Source: Blastocladiella britannica (Eukaryota > Blastocladiomycota > Blastocladiomycetes > Blastocladiales > Blastocladiaceae). Taken from it: a stretch of DNA of 34,185 nt. Location of the stretch: positions 1 to 34,185 of the forward strand of contig MU624543.1 of the NCBI GenBank assembly GCA_025349905.2, read 5' to 3'. A program made the translations under genes and the position numbers. Each line of letters opens with the position of its first letter. The stretch's first letter is position 1. Shown here piece by piece: positions 11,122 to 20,230 of this stretch. Under the pieces are notes generated by a model. The model was not told the origin of the DNA. It saw only the letters and a program-made list of their open reading frames with translations, and ran no database searches.

Positions 11122-14100
11122 ATGGATTTGAATTTGACCTTGTTGTGCGTCAATCGAAACCCACACTTTCAACTTGGGGACTGACTTTCTCATTTGAGGA
11201 CAGAAAAACGCATGGATACCGGCGAGGACTGTCCGTAGCATTCGCCAGCGCCCATTCGATCGTATTTGCCAGTGAAAACACGCTGGTATGGGCCGATCTC
11301 TTGACCAACGACAGCGAGCTGATTGTGACCGCGGATGGGCCCATTGGAGCCCTGGCCGGCATTCCATCCTGTGATGCTTACGTATCAAGGGCGCGGCCGA
11401 CCACAAGCGCTGCCGGTATCACCACTGCTGGAGGTAACATCCCTGGCCTGGAGCCGCTCCACCGCGACGGCAGCAACAAGAAGCGCGTGGCAGGTGGATG
11501 GGCGGCAAACAATGATCATGGGCAGGAAAAGGATGAAGAATCTGCTCGCGACAGCGGCGGTGCAGGAGAGGACGAGACCGACATCAGTGGCGACGACAGT
11601 GCTGTGATTGCATTCTGCGAGTCCGGGTCGCCGGCGATCCAGCTTTTGGGCCGAATGCCCGGGGCCATGCGGCTCGGGTCGTGCATGATCCGAGACTCTC
11701 GCAATGTACCCGTAATTCATTTGGCGTTCCTCCCGCGCGCATCGCCCGGGTCTGCCGCTCGGATCCTGGCTTCGGTGCATGACTTGCCTGACCTCACAGT
11801 CACGCTGTGGGATACCTTGGCACGGGCGCCGCTGTGCTCGCTCTCGCACGCTGTCGCGGACATTCCGCGATGGCTGGTAGCTGTCCCTGACACCCGTAAC
11901 GCTCGCGCCACCACATCGAACGGTCCCCCGCATACCGCCGGATCCACAGCTGCCGCTAGTGCTTCAAACGGCGTTGATGGAACACCCGGTGTGGCCCGGA
12001 CCTGTCTTTTGGTTGCGTCGGCTGACACCATGACGGTGATTTCGGTGCGCGAGACGTTCCACGGGTACCAGCTGACCTCCACCGACTTGCCTCCGATCGT
12101 GCACACTGCTTCATTCTCGGGCATTGACGACGAGCTGTGCACAGTCTCCGGCGCGCCAGTGTACGTGCAACAGAGCTCCGATAGCACTTCCACGGCAGCC
12201 GTACTGGCGCCCGTACGAGCCGGCCATGCGCTGGGAATTGTCAGTCGCACTGGCGATGAGTGGGCGGACGAGGAAACCGAGTCGTGGACCGACTGGTACA
12301 GTAGCATGATGCCGCCGTCAACATCGTCGTCATTCGCAGAGCCGGTACCGGCGGATGATTATACCAACAATCTGCCATGGGGTACCACCCCGATTGCCGG
12401 CGTGTTCCCGAGCCACGCGTCCGAGTCGGTGTGGGTCGTGGTGACGTGTACCGGTGACGTGTACTGGGTCGACATGCCGCGGCACCAAATGCTGACGCAC
12501 TCTCGCACGTTAACCGGCGGCGAATTTGGCGGTGGTGAGCGGTCGGACTCGGAGCCACTGACTATTTTGGCTTCGGCTCGTGCCCCCGTCTCGATATCAA
12601 CTTCATCGCTGGCCAACAGGGACGCTGCCGGGACTTTGCTCGCCGCCGCAGTGCACAGCGACATCGGCGCGGCAGACCCCGTGGCCACCGCCTGGGTCGC
12701 TCCGCGCGGGACGCACGTGGTTGTTTCCGTGCGCGGCCGGATGTGGTCGGTCTCTGCTCCGTCCGGCTTGTTCCCAGACAAGCAGCTCGCCGCTACACCC
12801 AACGACCCCGGAACTCCAGTCATGCTGGCCACCCATCACTTTTCCGGCGGCGGCAACGCCGTGCAAGATGCGCCTATCGCCATGGCAACTTTGTCGGCGC
12901 TTGACTGCGCGCTCTTGATTTCGCGAAATGGAGCTATTGCTCCCATCCTTCTCAGCGACACGTCTCCGGGTCCGTTGTCGGTCGCAAAGCGGGACGCAAT
13001 GGATCCCACGCCCGTTCCTGGACTTGCTGCTCTTGGCCCGATTAGTTGCGCGGTTGGGATCGAGGGCACGCATATGGTTCTGGTGGGTTGCGCACAAGGA
13101 ATTGCCATGTTGGAATGGTGTGGAAATGACCTTCCGCCGACCATTGTCCGGTCCATGGCGCTTCCTCGGGCTCCCATAAAGGTTTGTACATTTAAATTGA
13201 TAATGGTACCAAGTATTGACCTTGATATTAAACACGCAGATTGAAATCGAGTACCAGACGAGCCTGGTCTGCGTATTGTTCAAGAGCGAGAGCGAGGTGG
13301 ATGCCGCGGCAGGAACTGGATCAGCTTCATATGCATCAAACCAGCGTCCCGGGTCGCGCGTCTCGGGCAATGCCGCCACCAGCCTGAGCAGCAGCGACCC
13401 AGCGTTAGCCGCGGCATGGATCCTGGACCTCGACACCTTGCAGCGCCACAGCCACGTCACGCTCGATCTCCCGATCGTGCCCGACTGCTCGTGGGACGCA
13501 GTGACCGAGCAGTCAGTGGCGCTGCTGGTGCTAGCGCGCGAACCGCTGGACGCGCACTCGGCCAGCGGGCGGCGCATCGACCCAGTGGCTCCCAGCACCA
13601 CCGTGACCACGGCTCTGTTTATCTGCGCGGTGGCGCGCGAAAGCGATCCACGGAAAGCCGGGCTCGCGGCCGTTTCGCCTGCCACCACCACCATTTCGGC
13701 CGTGGTGCGGATTCCAGACACGGTTCTGGCGTTCGGCATGCCCGCAGCCCCGCCCGCAGCCGCCACCCGGCTCATCTGCTGCCTGACTGCCGACGCCGCG
13801 TTCAAGGCGTATGCGTTATCGGCCACGTCCACGGCGATCGCTGCGCCGGCGCTGGTCACTGCCGCACATACCAAGATGCACGGCGCGCGTGTGGTGCTGG
13901 TGGGTGGTGCGGCAGTCACGGTCGCGGGCGACGGCGTGGTGTGCGTGCGCAGCGTGCGTGACTTGGACCGCGCGATGCGGTCGGTTGCGCACGCTGCACC
14001 GGTCCGCGCCGTCTCTGTCTCGTCGTCGCGGATCGTTACACTTGGCGCTAATGGACTGGTAAGGGTGTGGAAGTGGAAGGTCGCGGATGACGGCGGACAT

Positions 14101-17100
14101 GTGGCCGAAGGGTGGGCCGAGACTGTTGTGCGTTATTTCTTTTTTGGTTTGAGGGGAGCCAACACGTACTCATGCGTTGATAACAATAGAAACAACGCGC
14201 AGCCGAGGCCATGGCGCAACTAGCGACCCAGCGCGGCCAAGAAGTCTCGCCCGAGCAAAAATCCATGGCCGCGACCATCAAAGGCAAAGTCGATGCGCTT
14301 GCAGCCAAGCTGCGCAGCCTAGTGGCCGAAAATGCCACGGTTGCCAAGGACAATGAGCAGCTGACGCCCGACCAGCTACTGGTCAATGCCGCGCACGCGG
14401 CCGAGCTGATGGACCAAGGCACACAGGCGGTGGCGGAGGCGCGGTCAGCGATCTTGCAACTGAATGCCAAGCACGAGGCCGAAGTTGAGCTGATCCGAAA
14501 AGAAAAGTGGGAGCCGATGGTGGTTCCGGGCAAGATTGTTTCGGGACTGGCGATCCAGGGACTCGCGGTCTCGAATTACGCGGTGCGCGCGACTCCCGCC
14601 GCCACTACACGCGCACGGCAGCGCATATTGGTGCAGCGGCGCGTGCGAATGGGCCTTGAGCAGACGTCTGGGGCATCCACTGTCGCGGCACTGTCCTCAT
14701 CGTTTGCCGGCGGTTCTCCGAACGGTGTTGCCACTTCACCCACGTCCGACACTGCCCCCGATGACAACGACGCCACGGCTGCTGGTATTGCAGCGGGAGT
14801 TACTGAGCAGCCACTGAGCCCATGGCAGGCTCTCATGTACCCGTCGACGCGGCTGACGACGCCCGAGTGCATTCGTGCTCAGATCGTGATGCTCGAGGCG
14901 CACGCCGACGAGCTGCAGGCAGCGTTCAATGCGCGATTCGATGCGTCCATTACCGCCAAGTCCGAGACGCTGGCCAAAGTGGCGGAAAAGTACGACCGTA
15001 TGCGCGGTGTGTACGATGAGCTGGGCCAGCCACCGCCTCCGGCCATTGCCGCCGCGTCGAGCGCGTTCGAGCTGGGCGACGGCGAGGTGCCCGAGCGGAT
15101 CTTTATCGTCGATGACTCGGAGCTGGCCGGAGTGCCCAAGTACCTGACCGAGGAAGAGGAAGCGAGGCTGGCCGAGCAGCGGCGCCAGGACGCCGAGCGG
15201 GCCAAAAACTCGTCCGACGACAGCCGCGCGCGGGCGCTCTCCGACATGATGGGCGGGGTGCTGGTCAAGGACGAAAAGGCGTCGGCGATTCCGTCGGCGC
15301 AGGCGGTACCGAAACCCGAGGTGCTCGAGTCCAACAAGCCCAAGCTCGAGTGGACCGAGGACGAGAAGCGCGCGGTGAAGGAGTACGAGAAGAAGGTGTC
15401 CACCATCAAGGAGGAGCAGGAAAAAGCGCGCAAGGCGCTCGAGTCGGAGCTGCGCAAGCTCGAGGCCGGGGTCGAAGAGTTGAGGGCCGGGTTCGATGCT
15501 CGCGTGTTTACTTTGCTGGAGGACAAGATGGAGACGGACGCGCAAGTGCACATGGCGCTGCTCCGCGCGCTCATGCTGGCGCGGCAGCTGGTGGCCTCGC
15601 GCCAGAACGACGACGAGCTTTCGCGCTTGAACGCCCGCGCCACCATCATCAAGGCGCAGCGCGCGTCGGCCGTCAGCGAGCTGCCGGATATCAAGTTGGC
15701 GGTGGACTCGCAGCGCGAGGTGCATGATCTGGCGGTCAAGCGCGACCGCGAGCTCGAGCGGTTTGCGAAGAAGGAACTGATGGCCCCCGTCATTGCCGGA
15801 GCTCAGCTGTCGCTGCCCAACGAGACCATGTGGAAGCTGTACCGCAAGCGCGATGGCGATGGGCATGCGCCGTTGAGCAACGCTGACTTTATTGCGGGCA
15901 TGACCACCGCGCAGTGGAACTACCTCAACGAGCTGCGGTCACGCAAGCTGCAGGCCGAGGCCGAGGTCCGTTTATATTCATTCTTTCTAATTTTTCTCAA
16001 GCGAGCGCTCATAACAAACTGAAAAACAGATCCGAAGTGCATTGCTCAAGCTGCGGCACAGCCAAAAGCTCGCCGAAGCGCTCGTGGGCCAGGCTGAACA
16101 ACTTAAGGCCGAGGCTGACGAGGTGACACGCATCACCGTGAACCTGGAGCGCGACATTTACGCGGCCCGGTACGATGCGCTTGACCTATTTATCCTCAAG
16201 CAGGGCCAAGTGGAGGTCCCGCCGGCGCCGGTAGTGACCGACTACTCGACATCGGTGCTGATTCACCGCAGACAAGTGGAAGATCTCAACGTTGAGATCC
16301 GACGGCTCGGGCAGACCAAGCTGGACGCGCTCAAGGAGATGCGCAACTACCGGCGCGGGATTCTGGCGCTGGATTGGGAGACTAAAGTGCTCGAGTTCCA
16401 GGCCGGCGATGTGCTGCTCAAGACCAAAGACCTACAGTTACTGCGGGTCAGCAAGTCGATGCAAGAGTTCTTGCGGTCGGGCGACGAGACCGCTGCCGCC
16501 AAGCAGAACGGCAACCTGGAGCGGCAGCTCGAGTACGCGGACGCGGCGTTCGAGCACAAGCTCGCGGACCGCCGCAAGACGGTGCGTGCGCTCAAGAAGC
16601 AGGCGCGCGACAAGGCGTCGACCAATCAGGCGCTCGGGTCGCAGATTGCGCAGCTGCAGTCCACGGTGGCGACCCGCGAGACGATCCGGCGGGCGGCCTC
16701 AGTCCCGAGTACCGCCGCTGCCTCTTCGTCTCTGCCGTCGACCCCTCGCGCCCCTGGCTCTCCTCCGCGGACGGCTTCTCCGGCTCGTCCTGTGGTGTCG
16801 CGACTCCCGCTTGGTGCCCTCTCCAAGAAACCTCCCCACCGACTCACTACGGGATCGCGCGACGACTCGCTCTTGGCCGAAATTGCACAAAAGCGGCAAC
16901 TGGCAGATCTTGCGCGCGCGCAAGCACAGGACATTGCGGTGCTGGCGGCAGAGGTGCATCGCTGGCGCCTCAAGACGTTCCCTGCCTTCCCCAGTGTGCC
17001 CGTGCACACTGCACCCGGTGGGCAGCAGTACCTTGAGCAGCAGCAAAAGCAGCAGCGCGCTCTTGCAGCTGGGAACCGAGGGGATGGTCGTGGAGCTATT

Positions 17101-17103
17101 TAA
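11122..17103 (+). CDS. CFAP43: CFAP43 (cilia- and flagella-associated protein 43; WD repeats plus coiled coils)
   Basis: Five exons: 11122-11144, 11204-13181, 13240-14127, 14190-15965 and 16030-17103, giving 1912 residues. The first coding exon is only 23 nt and joins MDLNLTLL to KTHGYRRGLSVAF; without this 59-nt intron no in-frame ATG exists. Residues 1 to about 960 are a degenerate WD/beta-propeller region (for example VTLWDTLARA and ANGLVRVWKWK). The rest is coiled coil with CFAP43 landmarks: KEKWEPMVVPGK near 1068, SRARALSDMMGGVL near 1310, then WTEDEKRAVKEYEKKVSTI. CFAP44 is the nearest alternative but lacks the RALxDMM block. CFAP43 and CFAP44 form the tether of inner dynein arm I1/f to the axonemal doublet, so this gene marks a flagellated organism. 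Human CFAP43 is about 1665 residues; extra length is in low-complexity inserts. Donor GTCCGT at 15966 is atypical. Confidence 0.88.
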
Positions 17104-17221
17104 TCTTTTTTTTTGCACATGAAAGGGAAGCTACATTGAACGTCTAATGCGCGAAGGAGGCAAGATTGAAGCGAAAAACAGAAGGGGTCCAAGACGAGAA
17201 GAGAGAAAGGAGAACGTCAAC

Positions 17222-18541
17222 TCATTCCACCGAGTGCGGAATCGTTGCCGAAAGGGCCCCATGCTCGCCGCGCGGGCTCGATCGTCCATTCAGCTTGCGG
17301 CGACTGCGCTCGGCCGACGGTTTCATGATCTGTTTTCAACAGCACGATTAGGATGTTATATAAGCGCTATCAAAATAATGAGGGCGTACCAAAAAAGAGC
17401 AGTGCAGGTTCGCGTCGACAGTCATGATTCCAGCGGCATTGTCAAACTCGCCGCCTGTAGTCAACAAAAGTGTAAGTGTCATAACAATAATGAAAAAAAG
17501 GTGAAAAGAAAAACGAACAGTATAATGGCGCCGAGAATATGGTCACGAGCTTGCGGTCAGCGAAAAACTCGTATCCGTCCTCGGTGACCTGGTGTGCGCG
17601 GCAAATCAGGTCGAGCTCATGCTTTTCCACGAACCGATGCACCACGTCGGCACCAAACGTGAACGAGATTCCACGGTCGTTTTCGGACCACCCAGAGCCC
17701 TCCGTGTCCGGGTCGGCCCACAGCAGGTCGCTGATCAGGCCAGTGTCGGGCACGTCGGTCGGGCGCACCACTCGGCGAATCTGCTCCATGGACTGCAAGT
17801 CGGGCGACAGGCCGCCGTGCATGCAAAAGATGCGCTCGGCAACAATGGCGGCAATGGGCAGGCAGTTGAAGCAGTCGGTGAAGGTTTTCCACAGTTTGAT
17901 GGTATACCTGCGCTTGCCTGTTCCATTATGTTTTTTAGTGAGTTTACTCTGAGCGCAGTAAAAGTGGAAAATAAAAAAAAACACGTACACTCATCGTAAA
18001 AGCCATAGACGCGGTTGATGCTGGCGCACTCGTGGTTGCCGCGCAGAATGAAAAAGTTGTCGGGGTACTTGATTTTGTACGCCAGAAGCAGGCAGATCGT
18101 CTCGAGCGACTGCTTCCCACGGTCCACGTAGTCGCCGAGGAACAGGTAGTTGGAGTCCGGTGGGAAGCCTCCGTGCTCAAACAGCCGCAGCAGGTCGTAG
18201 TACTGGCCGTGGATGTCGCCTGTAGTTGCATTGCATCAGATTATGTTTCAATGAAGTGGCATATGAGAATACATACCGCAAATCTGAATTGGCGCGTCCA
18301 GCTCGAGCAAGATGGGCTGGGACAGGAACACCTCGCGCGCCGTCAGGCAAAGCCACTGAATCTCCCACTCCTCAAGGTTCACGAGCTGAGCGCCGCGTGC
18401 CTGGCGCATGGCCAGCAGGCGCGTGATGATGGAGTCGAGGTCGACTTGCACTGCGTCTTCCATGTCGCCGTAGAGTGGTTCAGACGCGAGATAGTTCTGC
18501 TCGTCGTCATTGTCGTAGTGTTGTTGTTGGTCATCAGCCAT
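17222..18541 (-). CDS. Serine/threonine protein phosphatase PP1 catalytic subunit (divergent)
   Basis: Five exons (18277-18541, 17989-18219, 17519-17917, 17390-17454, 17222-17329) with introns of 57-71 nt give 355 residues. Metal and catalytic motifs are intact: [40 protein letters not shown] and CRAHQV. The sequence tracks PP1/GLC7 rather than PP2A or PPZ ([28 protein letters not shown]). It has a 28-residue acidic/Gln-rich N-terminal extension and a basic tail after CSFLIMKP. The near-invariant SAPNYCGEFDN block reads SAPLYCGEFDN, the Asn codon being replaced by TTA; the neighbouring Tyr and Cys are kept. PP1 works through regulatory subunits in the cell cycle, glycogen metabolism and cilia. 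It converges on CFAP43, with 118 bp between stops and only T/A-rich sequence there. Confidence 0.93.
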
Positions 18542-18968
18542 TTTTCTTTTAGGTGTATGGTGGTTTTTTGGTATTAGTGAAGTACCTTAAAAGAGAGAAG
18601 TCGGCGGCAGCAACTACAGCTACAGCTACAGTATCAGTAGCAGCAACGGCGGGGGCGGCGGCGGCGTGGGCGGAGGGTCAAGGACTGAAACAGACGTAAA
18701 CCGCGCGCGAATGGCACCTTATTCAGGGGTCCCTTTTTGCTGAATTGGAATTGGATTCTTTTTCTCTCGCTCTTTTGCGGTGCGTCTTGGCAAGCTGCAG
18801 GCTGGCCGGTACAATAGAAAAAGGGAGCAGCGGCAGCGATGTGGTGCAGAAAGAGAGGAGAGTCGCGAGTTTGAGGCCGACCATCTCATGAGTTTCGTGT
18901 GGCGCACTTCATTTCGCACTTCACACGAGAAGAAAAAAAAATGCATTCAATTTGATCGAACAGGTGCT
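18542..18968. promoter_or_regulatory. Intergenic region upstream of PP1 and downstream of Cys-rich gene 1
   Basis: No gene is supportable. The part next to PP1 holds purine/trinucleotide-rich sequence, including three CTACAG-type units near 18614-18632 and a GGCGGCGGC tract near 18650-18665. This probably belongs to the PP1 promoter or leader. The distal part, A-rich near 18931-18942, probably contains the 3' UTR of the Cys-rich gene, whose stop is at 18969. Confidence 0.4.
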
Positions 18969-19237
18969 TCAGGGAGGGCAGACCACACAGCCCATGGAGC
19001 ACGCGCGCGCGCAGCCGTCCCTGGGGTGCTGGTTGCATTTGTTGATGCAGTTGTTGTAGCAGCTTTCAACCCGGTGGCAGGGTCTCACTGTAGCGTTTTA
19101 AGTCAGGATTTGTTTTAACAGCAATCCGAGGAGAGCGCCATCCCACTATTCACATGGACATTGCCAGCGGTGCTGGCAGCAGGAGCAGCGGCCGCAACAG
19201 CGACGAAAGCAAAGAAGGCGAGGATCGAGGCGCGCAT
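18969..19237 (-). CDS. Small secreted cysteine-rich protein 1 (novel family)
   Basis: Two exons, 19147-19237 and 18969-19087, with a 59-nt intron (donor GTGGGA, branch-like CTGAC, acceptor CTACAG), give 69 residues. The first 18-20 residues (MRASILAFFAFVAVAAAAPA) are a clear signal peptide. The mature tail has eight cysteines spaced C-x5-C-x3-C-x3-C-x7-C-x3-C-x3-C-x2-C and ends at VVCPP. The neighbouring gene at 19690-19973 encodes the same layout. CxxxC pairs on two predicted helices recall alpha-hairpinin-like helix-loop-helix folds, but I recognise no family. Function is unknown; a secreted stable miniprotein (effector, antimicrobial, signalling or wall component) is inference. A TATA box lies 71 bp upstream. 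Confidence 0.75.
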
Positions 19238-19689
19238 TGTGTATGCTTGTATTTCCTTGGCTGGGTATTGAAAAAAAAAAAAAAGGACTGAGGAACACTT
19301 CGCACCATTTTATAGTATTTGGCCTGCCTGTAAACGCACGTACTTGCCTGCCTGCCAGGCAGTGAGGGCCAATTTCGTTAAAACTGCATGCATATTCAAA
19401 AAATCACGCGGGTGCCAGGCAGATATGAATCGGTTAACTGAGACATGGAACAGAATGTACGCTCACGACCATCATACGATGCCAAACTGCTCAAGGATCC
19501 GGTACCGAACCTTGATCAACCCTGCGCAACTTCTGAATCGGCGAAACCGTCCCATTTTTTCGTAGTGTTACCTACAGCAACCAATATTTACCTTGGCGAC
19601 CTGGTGGCTTTGCCTCGCATTGATTTGATTTACATTGGGTAAAAAGAAGGATGATCCAAGAAATAATACATTGATTTACATGTTCAAAT
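19238..19689 (-). promoter_or_regulatory. Upstream region of Cys-rich gene 1
   Basis: It contains an A14 tract (19271-19284, in the probable leader), a TATA box (19308-19314) and, further upstream, GC-rich words. GCCTGCCTG occurs at 19322-19330 and 19346-19354, and TGCCAGGCAG at 19353-19362 and 19413-19422. The latter two share the CAGGCA core of the former on the opposite strand. No coding potential was seen here apart from short random ORFs. The right end should hold the 3' UTR of Cys-rich gene 2. Confidence 0.45.
19308..19314 (-). promoter_or_regulatory. TATA box of Cys-rich gene 1
   Basis: TATAAAA on the minus strand, ending 71 bp before the ATG at 19237. The paralogous gene has a TATA-type element at a similar distance. 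TATA boxes are otherwise scarce near the start codons in this window. Confidence 0.6.
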
Positions 19690-19973
19690 TCACGGGCAAT
19701 GGTAGCAGCCGTCAGCGCAGATATCGAAGCAGTCGTTGCTCGGATGCTGCTGGCAGCGGCGGGCACAGCGCTCAGCGCAGCCGGAAACAGCGTGGCAGAT
19801 CGGGCCTATCACAATATTTGCATACCGAGACGTTTGGTCAACAATGAATAAATGCCGGGTGTCTTGATCAACATACCGCCAGCAACAATGGCCTTGTCTT
19901 GGAGAGCGGGGAGAGCCGGAGCAGCAGTCGTGACGGCGACAAGGGCAAAGAGTGCGAGGATCGAGGCGCGCAT
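19690..19973 (-). CDS. Small secreted cysteine-rich protein 2 (paralogue of protein 1)
   Basis: Two exons, 19877-19973 and 19690-19805, with a 71-nt intron (GTATGT donor, GATAG acceptor), give 70 residues. The start MRASILALFALVAVTTAAPA is nearly identical to that of the neighbour and is a signal peptide. After a short linker come eight cysteines in the same C-x5-C-x3-C-x3-C-x7-C-x3-C-x3-C-x2-C spacing, with a shared CxQHPxxxC loop. The gene lies in tandem with the first copy in the same orientation, with one intron in the same phase and place. A local duplication is therefore clear. The loop between signal peptide and first Cys differs completely, while the signal peptide and Cys frame are conserved. 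Function is unknown. Confidence 0.78.
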
Positions 19974-20035
19974 TGTATTGTATTGTGTAGGTGTGCTGCT
20001 TTGGATACAAAAGTTTTGAAGGAGATCGGTCTGCT

Positions 20036-20042
20036 CTTTATA
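20036..20042 (-). promoter_or_regulatory. TATA box of Cys-rich gene 2
   Basis: TATAAAG on the minus strand, ending 63 bp before the ATG at 19973. Its placement matches the TATA box of the paralogue. The leader between them contains ACACAATACAATACA just before the ATG, resembling the ACACA just before the ATG of gene 1. Confidence 0.55.
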
Positions 20043-20230
20043 CCGCGCTCTCACATTCCCAAATCCGAGAGTACACCCTTGGGACGAATGATCGCTCGTG
20101 TATTGTATTGTAAATTTAGTACTTGACATGCGGCTGATCACAAAATGTCGCTCGTGTTGATCAGAAACAGGCGCGGTACGACACCAAATACCGTCACCCA
20201 GTCGCATACAATATTCATAGTTGATAAAAA

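Noticed and set aside
12603..13919. Minus-strand ORF of 438 codons inside CFAP43
   Set aside because: It crosses the 13182-13239 intron of the plus gene without splice logic and shows no domain.
14736..15866. Minus-strand ORF of 376 codons inside CFAP43
   Set aside because: Leu/Arg/His-rich complement of the coiled-coil exon; the plus frame carries conserved CFAP43 blocks.
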